Below, in pieces: positions 24,890-36,256 of a stretch of DNA of 64,000 nt (position 1 is the first letter of the stretch; every line of letters starts with the position of its first letter). This stretch comes from Augochlora pura (Eukaryota > Arthropoda > Insecta > Hymenoptera > Halictidae). The notes beneath the pieces are model-generated. The model saw nothing but the letters and a program-made list of their open reading frames with translations. It was not told the DNA's origin and ran no database searches. The position numbers and the translations under genes were made by a program. Location of the stretch: positions 14,166,376 through 14,230,375 of the forward strand of contig NC_135780.1 of the NCBI RefSeq assembly GCF_028453695.1, in the 5' to 3' direction.

Positions 24890-25224
24890 GATGCGACCGT
24901 CTTGAAATTTGCATTATATTAACATACATGCCTACAATTACGGGGTGCACCGCGCATAATTATGCGCTGATGAATACCAAGTGGATCAAGTCGTGGGTCA
25001 CAGGCTTTTTGATCCAGTGATATTTGGCTTCTCCGACGCTGCGAAAAATGGGCCTCTATTTAGCAACGGCAACCAGTTTGTCGTTTGCCGAACATTCCTT
25101 GGCTATGCCGTCGCCACGTTGCGATATAAAATTTTGAAAACCAAATCGATCGACTTGAAAATTGATATTAAAGTGTGATACGTTTTAGGCATCGAGTTAC
25201 ATTTCGGTCGAAGCGAAATGTAAC
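24890..25224. promoter_or_regulatory. AT-rich island with octamer, long palindrome and hairpin
   Basis: It contains ATCGAT, an inverted octamer ATTTGCAT (24907-24914), the 16-bp perfect palindrome GCGCATAATTATGCGC (24952-24967) and an 11-bp stem hairpin (25196-25224). It is free of microsatellites. A short open frame at 24981-25178 (VGHRLFDPVIFGFSD...) was not recognised. Confidence 0.3.
25196..25224. repeat. Perfect 11-bp inverted repeat (hairpin)
   Basis: GTTACATTTCG, then the 7-nt loop GTCGAAG, then CGAAATGTAAC. The arms match without error. The stem is too short for a canonical miRNA precursor. It may be a dimeric protein site or a remnant of a mobile-element end. Confidence 0.6.
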
Positions 25225-26565
25225 GGTGTCGCGCGGAGGAGAGGGGGCGAAAGGACGCGAGCTGCGTCCCTGACTTCGTTACCGTATAATCGCGTCCGGA
25301 TTCCGGATAGCGCAACTTTTTTCAAACTGGAACGGTGCTAGTTCCGAGGCTTTCATCCGATTAGCCCACTCGCGCCATCGCATCGCGGCGAATGCGGAGA
25401 AACACCCTCCCTCCGCGATAACGTTCCCTCTCCCTCTGTTCGGTCTGGTCTCTCTCTTCCGCCCAGCCCCTACCGCGTGCCCTTTCTGGCATCGAACCAG
25501 TTAACGTTGGCAATTAAATGCCGCAAATGCGAACAGGTCGAAATAAATCCCGTCGATTGCCGTCGAATCGAGAACCACCGTGCGCCGACCCGATTCCTTC
25601 CAGAGCGACCAACACCTTTGGCACTCGATTCAAACTCGAACTTGAATCTACCTTTGCTTCGATTGAAAATGAAGCCGTGTTATTTCGACGGCAGCGAGCG
25701 AGAGAAGACGAGAGGCGACCGGTCCGGCGCATCGGAATCGGAAGAGACCCGAACGGTCCTCGCTCGTTCTAATTTCGCGTCGCGCCGATCGGACCACCGG
25801 AAGACGGCGATCTAATCGCGTCGTTCCCGGATTCCGTCGTGCCGCGTTTGAATAATAGTCGAGCGGAACGATGTAAATTCCCAGGGCCGTCGCGATGAAT
25901 CATCGAAACGAGCGATGACGTGTATCGCTTTGGTCCAGCTGTCGCAGCCGCCGCTGGGCCGGCCAGCCGGTGGCTACGCCGGTGCCGATGCCGATTTCGA
26001 AGCGGGACGCGTTTTACGGACCGGCGAGGCGAGCCCCGCGAATGCAGGGCCAATCGATCCTGGCCCATCGAGTTCCGGCGATTCCGCCGAATTCTCGCGA
26101 GCCGCGCTCTCTCGGATCATTTATCTGGCGGGCAAGAAGGCGCGGGGAAGGCGCATTATCATCGACACGATACATCATCCGCGCAGGCAAACTTTTGCCA
26201 ATCTCCTTCCTCGAGGACGCCGAACGCGAAGATGGAGGACAAGAGGGAGGACGATCCGTAGTCGTAGTCCCGGCTGAAAGCGGGCACGAGAGTACGTGCT
26301 CTGTGTCTCTGATTTCATAATTTCCGTAGGCGGGACGTGAGCCGGCGCGACGCGGACCCGAGCGGAGCGCACCGGAATTTAATGCGGAGGAGCATCGACG
26401 AGCAGCTCCTGCCTCCGCTTCTGCTCGCTGGAGCAGCAGGCTGAACGGGATAAACGAGAACGCTCGGCTCAAGGAGATGGATGAACTTTCGACCGTTTCG
26501 GGAGAGGTGACCCGCGCCGGCAGGATGCTCCAACAAATAACCTCGGTCGTGTCACCCTTTTTCTG

Positions 26566-26602
26566 CCGCCTCTGCCGCCTCTGCCGCCTCTGCCGCCTCG
26601 CC
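26566..26602. repeat. 9-bp array, unit CTGCCGCCT
   Basis: About four copies. Confidence 0.9.
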
Positions 26603-27020
26603 GTCTCTGCGGCGCGACGCGCGGCCTTGCGTTTTTCATCGGATCGGAGAAGCCGCGATCCTTCGGCAGAGACAGACAGAGATCCTTCGGTGCTCCACAG
26701 AATTGTGCTCGCGATACTTGGCTTCCGTCCCCGTAGAGCATAGAGGACCCAATTTGCCCTCGAAGGGACGAGCGATAGCGACGAGCTGAAGCGGATCGAT
26801 ATCGATATCGATTCGTTGAAAGCCAATGGCCGCGAGCCCACGACGAGCATAATCGCGGACGCGATTCGCGATACTTTGGAGAATCGTCGCGCAACGATCC
26901 GAGGGCGAAGCATCGATCACTCGAGCGAACCTCGTATTCCCTCGCAGGAACGAGACCGGGAATGGCATCGAGCAATCGAGATTGCTCGGGTAGGGCCGGA
27001 CGTAGAAACGAACGAATCCG

Positions 27021-27062
27021 CGAGGCGCGAGGCGCGGGGCGCGGGGCGCGGGGCGCGGGGCG
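27021..27062. repeat. 7-bp array, unit GCGCGGG
   Basis: About five copies. The G runs give G-quadruplex potential. Confidence 0.9.
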
Positions 27063-27871
27063 ATGGGCCAGTATAAAGGAGCGCGCCAAGCGAAATTAAT
27101 AAGAACATTCATAAGGAGCGCAATTCCATTGCGGATATAAGTTTCCCCGGCTGGAGCGGGCCGAAGGGGACTGCTCGAACCATGGAAAGCATGGAACGCG
27201 GTCGGATAAGAGGTTCGGTGGTGCGGCTGGAGGACGGTCGGCCGCTTTTAGAGGCGCTTAAGTAATATAAATGCGAGTTAAGAGACGCAGCTCGACGAGC
27301 ATAGGTAACGGATGACCGCTGTATCTCATTGTTTTCATTTCCTTCGGCGTGCCGGCTAGCTGTAAGACGCGGAAATGAAGTGCGCCGGCTTGCCATCTGG
27401 AAGGGAACAGGCGGCAAGGGGATAGCCGAGGGGGCGGACACCGTTCATCCCCCTTTGCATCCTGCATGACAACGAACCTGGTATCCTGCCTGTGCATCTC
27501 TCCGTCTCCCGCTTCTCTCCCTCTCGCTCTCTCGCTCTCTCGCTCTCTCATTCTCCCGCTCTCTCGCCCTCTCGCCCACTTACCCCCACACGCGCACACA
27601 ATCCAAACTCTCTCTCTCTCTGTCTCTCCCAGCTTCGGTTTTCGTTCGCGTGTACGGGATGGCTGCATTCGCGAGCGGTCGACGCTCGTGTGCGCGCGTG
27701 CACAGCGCACGCGACTCCGCTCTGCCCCGCTCCGGCCCGCTCGGCTGTTTATAACGCGGATATAACTACGCACGCGTGCCTCCTCGCACCTCGCACCGTT
27801 CCGCTCCAAAGTAAATGGCTTCCACGAGGATCCGACGTTGTTTTTAGAGAGAGGAAAGGCAGAAAAGACTG

Positions 27872-27930
27872 GCGGTCGGGCGCGGGCGAGGGCGAGGGCG
27901 CGGGCGAGGGCGTGGGCGAGGACGCGGGCG
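27872..27930. repeat. 6-bp array, unit GGGCGA/GGGCGC
   Basis: About nine degenerate hexamers. Confidence 0.85.
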
Positions 27931-29068
27931 CCACGGGATGCTCCTCCAGGAGCTGATAAACGGGAAATGGCCACGCGGTTTCTCCCTTTCACACGCCCGC
28001 GCCTCCGCTAACTACTTCCTTAATCCGGCTGCTTTCAGCTCGGTGTCCTGCGCCGACAGGAATTACGGACTCGGGACCAATTCTGCTTTTTGGAACCGAG
28101 GAGGCTCCGATCTTCAAATTGAAATCGTTCGAACGCGAATGGTCCGGTTTTTCCCGATAATTAACGTCGAATTTCCCGGGAATGCGCGTCTCGCGCCTAC
28201 ATTGGCCTTCGAACGTCGAACCTTTCCGATTAGATGCGCTAGTATTTCTACAGACTCTCGAGAAACGTGTGAAAATTGAGATTAGTTGCAAGAAACTCGA
28301 CATTCGGATAATGTTAGCTAATTATGCTAGAATTGGCGGAAAATGGTGTTTAAGACCACCAAAGTCGGCCAAAATTGCCGAGACTAACGGGCACCGGCGA
28401 AACTGGTGAAACTGGTGATTGGCCTTCGAGCTTTTCCAACTGACACGTTCGGTCTTATCCTAACTGTCGATCGGGCACGGACGTACATTTAGCGGACACC
28501 GAGATCCCCTCGGCACGTGACGACGATGCAAACGACTTATTACAGTCGGGCCCGAGGTGATAATATTATAATATTGGGGTCGAGAGCGCGGGTGTGGTGC
28601 AGCTTTATTCCGACGTCGATGTTAATTCTCGCGACGCAATCGTTTTACATACACGACCTCGTGCTTTCACCTCGTTATCGTGCGTGCCGCGTTACGTCAC
28701 GCCGCGCCGAACCACGCCGAGCCACGTCGAGCCGTAACGTAACACCGAATCAACTGTCATAATAAAATGTCCACCTCGATGCCGATTTACGGAAGAGACC
28801 CTAAATTCTTAATCCGTCGAATCATCGAAACGAACAGCACTTTGCCGAGAAGCTCGAAGCCGCCATCGAGAATCGAAAATTCTTAGAAAATCGCGTATCT
28901 GTGTGAAACGGTCGCACGGACACTTTATGGTAAACAAATTTTGGAAAATCTATTACAGTTTTCCAAAGAGTTTCCCGAACATCTCGTACCCCTTTCGCCG
29001 AGCGAAACGCAGCCGAACGAAACGAGCACGTTAATTATAAACGTGGAAATGATTCATTGTAACCGATG

Positions 29069-29117
29069 GACGCGACGACGACGACGACGAAGAAGAAGAA
29101 GAAGAAGAAGAAGAAGG
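29069..29117. repeat. (GAC)n then (GAA)n
   Basis: A compound triplet array that switches from GAC to GAA at about 29090. Confidence 0.9.
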
Positions 29118-29308
29118 TACCGTGTGTGCCCTCACAGCCACGGGAAATTATCTGATATGGTCGTTAAGTTGGTACACTGGACAGACACACGAGATCGTCG
29201 CAGATTGCCCACCCCCGTTCCGCGTGCAGGTATACCGGGTGACTTCGTTAGTAGAGGCCCGATCGTATCGATGCATCCGGAGTGAAGCGCCGGGTCTAAT
29301 CTTCGTCT

Positions 29309-29333
29309 GGGAGAGAGAGAGAGAGAGAGAGGG
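29309..29333. repeat. (GA)n tract
   Basis: GA dinucleotide run. Confidence 0.9.
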
Positions 29334-29717
29334 GGAGCAGGGAAGGGTCGTCTTTCGCTACGAGGACTCTCTCGGAATGATTTCATTCCTGCCGATGTAA
29401 TATTTGTCACGGGCCACGGCTCAATGACTTGATCAGGTAGCGCTGACCAGAACTGCACTGTCCTGCAGCTCCCGTTTCCTCGACTAGTCTCCATCGTCGT
29501 CCCCCGTTCGATTCGACTGCGAATCTTTTCCCCGTGCGTAAAAGACGGAGTTCTGTTATCCCTGTTTCGTTTCGTTGACACTCTTTTTGAAACGATGTGT
29601 GCAGAAATAATTGTCGCGATAAGGGACAAAGTAGAGATCGAATGGCAGCGTCGTAATCAGAGTGAGGCGATCGTTCGGCCGAAGTAAAAGGTATCGAACG
29701 CGATGGCGAGATAATTA

Positions 29718-29752
29718 ATACGAGATAGAGATCGAGATCGAGATCGAGAGCG
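29718..29752. repeat. 6-bp array, unit GAGATC
   Basis: About five copies. Confidence 0.85.
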
Positions 29753-29771
29753 ACGCGTCCGAGCGACTGGC

Positions 29772-30006
29772 CTATGCAAATCGCTGAAAATAATTAATTT
29801 ACGCGGCCTGCCGGTTCGGTAACGAAGGCTACACGAATTTATTCAATTACGGGCGCAAGCCCGTGGAACTCCGTCGACGTATTCTTAGGACGATAATTAA
29901 GCAGCGCGTATGAAATACTCCGGTGCGGAGCGGCGTCCGCCGTAATAAATTGTTTCGACCCGTCGTATTTGGCGTAGGAGCATGGCGCGGAAATTTATTA
30001 TAGCGT
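29772..30006. promoter_or_regulatory. POU octamer plus homeodomain island B
   Basis: ATGCAAAT (29774-29781) is followed by TAATTA (29791-29796), ATTCAATTACG, GATAATTAAG, AATAAATTG and TTTATTATAG over 230 bp. The stretch has no microsatellite. It shares CTATGCAAATCGC with the element at 9642. Confidence 0.3.
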
Positions 30007-30510
30007 GAAGTAGATGGCCTTCCAGAGCGTTCGCTCGCGATCCCGACAATTATCGCGGGAACAACGGTGCTCGTCGCTCGCTCCTACACGGAGAGAAATC
30101 GAGCGAAATACCAACGAGCCTGTCGTTAATCGTATCAGCGAACTCTGTCGGGTACGTCGCGTCGCATCGCGTCACGCCGCGTTAAGAGTTGAAATTTCTT
30201 CCACGAACGTTTCCAGCACGCACTCTCGTTTCGCTGCACCGCGCGACGATCGATGCCAAGCGGCGCCAGATATCATCCCTTCGATCGAGTATCGAGTCGC
30301 GATTTGCTCCGCGAACGAAGCCGCTCGAAGTTTCTTTATCGAGAACTCTAGTTACACGGAGTAAGAGTAAGAACAATGTAATCGAATAAGCGAGCGAGTC
30401 GGTTCCCCGGCGAAAGTTTCCACGTAAAAACGGACGCGAACAATTTTCTAGACAGCGTAACGTTTCCCTACGATTAACCTGTTGAGCGTTGCGAACGCGA
30501 GCTCTCGAGT

Positions 30511-30541
30511 CGCGGCGTCGCGGCGTCGCGGCGTCGCGGCA
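30511..30541. repeat. 8-bp array, unit GGCGTCGC
   Basis: Nearly four copies. Confidence 0.9.
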
Positions 30542-31080
30542 CAGAAATCGGTCTCGGTAATCTGATCAACAGGTTACATTTTCCTCGGTCGTGGCTCGCG
30601 GTCGGCGATACGCTCCCGGGTGTTTATGAATCGCGCCAGCGGAAAATTGCGCCGCCGACCGACGCGAGTGGTGGTGAGCTTCGATTCGACGGAGCAATCG
30701 ATCGGGAACAGGCAGGGCGTGCGAAACGCATCTTGGAAAACGATCGTCGTTCCTTCGATCCCTCGACGCGACCTACGAATTCGATGGAATTCGACTCGTT
30801 ACGGTAGACCACATATGCATGCACGTCGCGTACGCGTATAGCTGTATTCTCGGGGCACGGTGTACCCGGAATCGCGCGAAACCGTCCTACCAAAGATTCC
30901 TAGAAGCTAAGAGTCTCGCTGACCAAGGGGATCCAACTAAAAATCGAGCAGCGAAAGTTGGTCCCATTCAAGCCCTCCGCCAAGTAGTAACGGCCACTTA
31001 ACGACTTAACAAGTGGACGGGGTTTGCGCGCGCGAAACGGCCGAGCAGAAAGAGGAAAAATAGTGCTGCCAGAGGAAGCG

Positions 31081-31122
31081 AGGGAGAGACAGAGAGAGAG
31101 AGAGAGGGAGAGAGAAAGAGAG
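31081..31122. repeat. GA-rich tract
   Basis: GA run with GGGA and CAGA interruptions. Confidence 0.85.
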
Positions 31123-31222
31123 GATCCCGGCATGAGGTTTACAGAGGCGCGCGTGTGAGAGAATCGCCGGGGTAACAAATCTCTTCGTCGCCTCTTCTTT
31201 TTCTCATCTTTCCTCCGCCTTC

Positions 31223-31262
31223 TGCCTCGCCTCGCCTCGCCCTGCCTCGCATCGCCTCGGTT
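31223..31262. repeat. 5-bp array, unit GCCTC
   Basis: About six copies including CCCTG and GCATC variants. Confidence 0.85.
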
Positions 31263-31442
31263 CGCGCGTTTGCGGCGAGGAGGCCTCCGGCTTGCATACG
31301 CACGCCGCCAATTATAAGCTCCCTTTCCCCGCGCTTTGCCGATCCACCCCCACCCCATAGACGCTGCCACCCTCTCCATGGAACGCAGTGGTGAAAAGGG
31401 GAGAGAGGGGAGGGCATCGCCACCGCTGATGCTTCTCCGTGG

Positions 31443-31443
31443 C

Positions 31444-31476
<33 letters not shown>

Positions 31477-31552
31477 AGTCGAAGCCGAAGCCGAAGCCGA
31501 AGCCGAGGGCGAGGGCGAGGGCGAGGGCGAGGCCGAGGGTGAGGGTGAGGGG
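31443..31552. repeat. 6-bp composite array GAGGAC, GAAGCC, GAGGGC, GAGGGT
   Basis: Eighteen purine-rich hexamers in homogeneous blocks. Read on the plus strand they give (RG)n(RS)n(RG)n, which looks like an RG/RS protein only because of the repeat. Confidence 0.9.
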
Positions 31553-31602
31553 AGTCGCCGGCGCTATCTGATGCCGCGGTAGAGGTGTTAATTCACGCTC
31601 TG

Positions 31603-31648
31603 ACTCTGACTCTCCTCTCCTCTCCTCTCCTCTCCTCTCCTCTCCTCG
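31603..31648. repeat. 5-bp array, unit CTCCT
   Basis: About seven copies after CTGACT units. Confidence 0.9.
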
Positions 31649-32035
31649 AGCCCCCTCGACCCACCGCTGCTCGACAACCCCCACCCACGCGAGAATTCCC
31701 CCCTTCGCGACGCTCGTAACCCTTCCCCGCCTGGTTGGCAGCCGAACCCCACTCCGAGCCCAACAACCTCCACCTATTCCACACCATGGAGGCTTGTTAC
31801 GTGCGTGCACGCACACGCTCAACCAAGCGGGACTCTCTCGCGGGCGACACGTCGCTACGAGTTTCGCGGAAAGGTGGCATCGCGCTAAAACTGCTCCGAG
31901 ACGGTAATCGAACCTCTGCGCTCGAGTTTCGACGACTATGCAGGCGGACGGCGATCGAGACGTCTCTGCGAAGGCCAAGGGATGGTTTCTTCGATAGACA
32001 CGCTTCTCGAACGTTTCCTTTTCTTTTCTTTTCAG

Positions 32036-32089
32036 GGCGCATGGACGCGACAAAAATTTAGTTGCCGAATGTCGAAGGTGGAAAAACAG
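32036..32089 (+). CDS. Candidate 54-nt micro-exon (18 codons)
   Basis: A pyrimidine tract ending ttttcttttcttttcag immediately precedes a segment ending AAACAG and followed by gtgaga, a good acceptor and donor pair. The interval is exactly 18 codons with one frame open (GAWTRQKFSCRMSKVEKQ). It lies on the strand opposite to ush, so it would belong to a nested or non-coding transcript. Such pairs also arise by chance in 64 kb. Function unknown. Confidence 0.2.
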
Positions 32090-33190
32090 GTGAGAGATTT
32101 CGGACAAAAAGGGCATTCGATAAATCCATGGATTAACGGCGGAAAGACGAATGCACCGGACGAAGACAAATTCGGGCACGGTGGACGCGTAAAGGTGGAC
32201 GCCTCGATCACGTCCCTTATCAAACACCGTCCAGGAAACTTCCAATTCCGATCCGGCGAATACAAGATAAGCGGTAGATAAATCCGCCCCGTAACTCTCG
32301 ATAAGGCCGGGATATCCTGGTCCAGCCACCCCCGCGGCCAACTTTATCTCCTCGGCAGGTTCGACGATGGTCATCGATGCGACGAAAACGAAAAGGACGC
32401 AAAAGGACACTGGGAAAACCAAACGAGAGCTAGAACGGCAACGGGAACGAGAGATGGCGTGGAGCGAGAGGGGTGGGTCGGGGGATCGAAGAAACGGTAG
32501 AGCAATAAAAATGGCGAAACACAAGGTGGAAAAGTATCGCGACTGTAATTACGGGCGAAATATTCGTCGGCGAGACGAGGGAACCGTTTGCAGGTGTGCA
32601 CAGCCCGGTTTGAACGCACAGGCCGCTTGTTATCGACCGCCGGTATCAGGAAGCGCGGAAACAGAAACGAGAAACTAGAAAGTCTTTGTCCCACGACGGC
32701 GATAGCGAGCGACGGGGTGACGTTAGAGCCGGGTATAGGTAAGTGGTGCTGGTAGCTGAAAATCCAATGGTACCGGCGCGAAGCGGCGCGAGGGCGGGGA
32801 TGGGGATGGGAACGCGGGAGGAGTGGGCCCAGGGAATAGGTAGCTACCTTTGATAAGGAGACATTAGCGACCCGTATGTGATACCGCGGTGCCCGATAAG
32901 CGACACACGACCGACGCGACGACGGTTCTGTGTCTTGCCCGGTGCGTTTCAACGTTTTTGACGATCGCGCCGGGACTGTCCTCAGGACGTCCGATCCGGC
33001 TCCCTCCGGGTCCGTGGAATTTAAGGAAATTTCCTTGATTCGAACGGTTCGGATCAAGTAGCTCAAGTAGCTCTCTGGGAAGAACGAGGAGCCTTTGCGA
33101 GAGGCGAAAAGTCGTAGCTCCGAATTTACTCGGAAGAACTCGGTTCTAGTTATGGTTATGTCGCGAGCCGATGCGAGGAGGCAGCAAGAT

Positions 33191-33198
33191 ATGCAAAT
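33191..33198 (+). promoter_or_regulatory. POU octamer
   Basis: ATGCAAAT in the context ATATGCAAATTAAATGG, an isolated perfect octamer with an adjoining ATTAAA. Confidence 0.3.
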
Positions 33199-33295
33199 TA
33201 AATGGAAATTTGGCGAGTTTATCGGGGATGCGTTATCAACGACTGGTTCGTAATTCGAATTCAATAAAGCTTCGAGCCGTCGCGCCGCGCGCAAC

Positions 33296-33353
33296 CCCGT
33301 GTTCCGGCGCGTCGTTTCGTGCGTCGTTCCGCGCGTCGTTCCGCGCGTCGCGC
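33296..33353. repeat. Degenerate array, unit GCGTCGTTCC
   Basis: About five imperfect 10-mers. Confidence 0.8.
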
Positions 33354-33656
33354 CAAAGAAAAACTACGGAGGCCGTAATCGCTTCCCGGTAAGCAGGTGC
33401 GAGAGCGTTCGCCCTGGAAACATATATCGCCGGGTAGACGCTATCGCCGGGCCCGACCAGGACGGTAACGTTCTCCTATCGCACCCCTATGTCGCCCCGA
33501 GTTCTCACCGAGGGTGGTTGACGTCCGTCTTTCGCAGGCCGGTACACGCTCCGATAATTTCGCTAATCTAGTCAAAGGGGAACAATTAAAGCTCTTACGG
33601 CCGTCCGGGCGATCGACTCGCGAGCCGAGGGTGTAGGCGAGAGCGGTCGTGTGGGC

Positions 33657-33693
33657 GTGCGAGCGAGCGAGCGAGCGAGCGAGCGAACGAGCA
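33657..33693. repeat. (GAGC)n
   Basis: About eight tetramers, one GAAC. Confidence 0.9.
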
Positions 33694-34680
33694 ACGAACG
33701 ACGCGCCAGAAAAGTATAAGGGGACAACGGGAACGCGTCGGAAATTATGCGGGAGCGTCCGCTAAATTTCTACCTGTAGGCTTAATCTTCGAGATAGCCG
33801 AATCGTTGGCTCGCTTCCCGAATCGATCTCTCGTTCGTCGCCGCCGACGCTTCCATCGATGATCGTACGACCCGTTTCAAATTTTCAGACTTCTAATCGA
33901 AATTGCGGGGAATCTAACAATCGCGCCGGTTGTTACTTCCACGAGGCAAGACGGGTCGTTTACCTACCTATCGACGTTCGATATCGAACAGTTTGGTACG
34001 ACAGCCGAAAGAATCCCAATTACGCAGTGGTACCTCCCAACCATGGTCCGCCAGATCTCGATATCGTAAATAGACAGTAACAGAGGAGGATCGCATCTCC
34101 TCGTTTTATTATCCTAAGCGAATGAACGCGACTCTGGGGGAACTACTAACCCCTAATAAACTGATCTGTAGGATCTGAAAATCCTAGACTCGGTGTCTTC
34201 GGTTCGATGAGTAGCTCGATCGAGTGAGCAGCTGTCGAAGAATGCTCGAGAGCTAGCGCTCGCGGTAACTTCCGGTAACAGTGCGGACACGCGCGAGAGC
34301 TCGGCCAGGCCTCTCGAACCACCGACTGCAACGCCAGCATTGGCCGAGCATCTCGACTTTTCGAGCCGAGAAAAAACGCGTCCATCGATTTGAGATCGCG
34401 CGGTCCAACCAGCCAAAGACGCTCCTCTTCTCGTCCCGAAGACAGCCGGTCCGACCTTGACCAAGCGGCGGCAGGTGCCGAAAGCCGAAGACGAAGGCAA
34501 CACCCACGCGATCCGGGCCTCGCCGAAGCTGTCCGAGCTCTCGTATCCCGGCTTCTATCGAGTCCATCGCGGGCCCATCGAGGCGTTCTCGCCTATAATG
34601 GCTAGGTGTCCGTTACATCTATCCGTCCGCGGCGAACTAATAAAACCAGGCGGTCGCTTAAGAGAGAAGTCGACCCTCCG

Positions 34681-34756
34681 GGACACGGGTTACAGGATAC
34701 GGGATACGGGATACGGCATACGGCACACGGCATACGGGGTAGGGGGCACAAGCGGC

Positions 34757-34802
<46 letters not shown>
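34681..34802. repeat. 7-bp array, unit GGATACG
   Basis: Two blocks of GGATACG/GCATACG heptamers around a degenerate centre. The unit is the reverse complement of the array at 16940. Confidence 0.9.
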
Positions 34803-34890
34803 ATCGAGCGCCGGCGGCCGCGTGTAATTGAATCAATCGACGATTTACTACCGGCAACCGCTGCCCCGAGTGACGATTAATCTCGCAGTT

Positions 34891-34916
34891 AGCGGCTCGC
34901 GGCTCGCGGCTCGCGC
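34891..34916. repeat. 7-bp array, unit GCGGCTC
   Basis: Three to four copies. Confidence 0.9.
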
Positions 34917-35835
34917 CGCGACCGACCAGCCCCGGAGTATGTACATGCTGTTATTTTCGCCGGCTCGCCGGTATTTATGAAGATATCGATCGAGCATCGT
35001 AATTGCGCCCGCGGTCCCCGCACCCGAGAGCCGATATTAACATCCTAGTTTTCCGGTTTCGCCACCGACGCGACGAGGCTAGTTTATGGTGTTTACAGTG
35101 CCGATTGCTATGAAATCAATACTACGAGTTTACATCGTCCCTTTCGAACAGCAAACCTGCTCAGCGAAGGATCTTTTGGTTTGTGTGGCAAAACCCTGAC
35201 CTAAAGTCAGGATCCCCGCGTAATAGCATCTTGCTCGCAGCGACAACTATTCCACCAGGCTCCTGTGCAACGCGCGGGGTAGCAGAGCCGGGAGAAACGA
35301 ATCTCGATGGCACAGTTTTCTTATAACATGTTTGAGCGAGCAATTTTTACGATAGTCTCGCACCTCCCATACGTCGTTTCAATTTCGATTCGACCATCCC
35401 ATGTTTTATCGGAACTCGACCATGATGGGTAGAGTGCAATTGGTACTTAGATCGAAATGTGCAACGCAAAAGTGCAAACCAAAAAAGAACGAACTAATAC
35501 AAAGAAAACGAAGAAGAGGAAGAAGAAGAAGAATTGCGGTGAGCGAAGCAGCTTGCGGGAAATATTGCCGGGCCCCGTTCCGCGCAAACATAAATGCGGT
35601 CGCGATCAAATGGCCGCGCCGTATCGTTGATAAGCTGTAAGCGACGAGGCGATCGATATTTCGCGCAACAGGGACGAAAGAAGTTGGACGGCCGAGTGAA
35701 AGGAGACGGAAAGGGGAGGGCACGAGCGAAAGATTCCCTCGGAAGCTTCGATGAGCGACGCGTTATCGGCCCGGCTGGATTGATAACAGGCTCATCCTTT
35801 GAACAGACGTCGCGTCGCATCGAGGCGGTTCCCGA

Positions 35836-35862
35836 ACGACGATCGACGATCGACGATCGACG
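35836..35862. repeat. 7-bp array, unit ACGATCG
   Basis: About three and a half copies. Confidence 0.9.
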
Positions 35863-35896
35863 TTGCGTCTCATCCGTCTACTGCCAGCAGTCTCTA

Positions 35897-35933
35897 CAGC
35901 CTGCAGCCTGCAGCCTGCAGCCTGCAGCCTGCA
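35897..35933. repeat. 7-bp array, unit GCAGCCT
   Basis: About five copies, each with a PstI-like CTGCAG. Confidence 0.9.
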
Positions 35934-36138
35934 CTGCACGTAGCAGCCCCTTTCTTCCCGCGTCCCTTTCTTTCGCAACGAGAGATCTCGCCGCGCCGGG
36001 ACCGCGATAACGAGATCGTCAACAAATTCGCGGCTAGACGGGAAACGAACCGTTAATCGACCATTCTCTGCCCTATCGCTCGGACGTTCCACTCGTGCTT
36101 CGCGCTTTAATTTTAAACGCGTTGTGTACCGTGGATAC

Positions 36139-36256
36139 GTAATTGTTTGTTAATCTTGTGTTTTCTCTGCGGCTTAATCGGCCGCGATTAACGGTTGGCA
36201 AATATTCATGGGTGGGCTATTGAACTTCCCCCGGTTATCAATTACAATAATATATT
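36139..36256. promoter_or_regulatory. AT-rich homeodomain-site island
   Basis: GTAATTGTTTG, GGCTTAATCGG, CGATTAACGG, AAATATTCATGG and TATCAATTACAATAAT lie within 120 bp with no simple repeat. Possible regulatory element by composition and motifs. Confidence 0.25.

Larger units (their letters stand above)
25225..36138. other. Repeat-rich intronic block, no gene seen apart from a weak micro-exon
   Basis: Contains the longest minus-strand frame (31139-32524). It reads straight through the hexamer and CTCCT arrays and is not believed. No other supported gene. Confidence 0.5.

Noticed and set aside
26014..26913. A 299-codon minus-strand open frame
   Set aside because: It spans the 9-bp CTGCCGCCT array and contains poly-Arg/Gln from it. 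No domain recognised.
31139..32524. A 461-codon minus-strand open frame, the longest in the window
   Set aside because: It reads through the CTCCT and GAGGAC/GAAGCC/GAGGGC arrays, whose units cannot make stop codons in that frame. The remainder has no recognisable domain.
32371..33294. A 307-codon minus-strand open frame
   Set aside because: Domainless and Ser/Arg-rich with no ATG-linked gene structure; expected in CGA/TCG-rich DNA.
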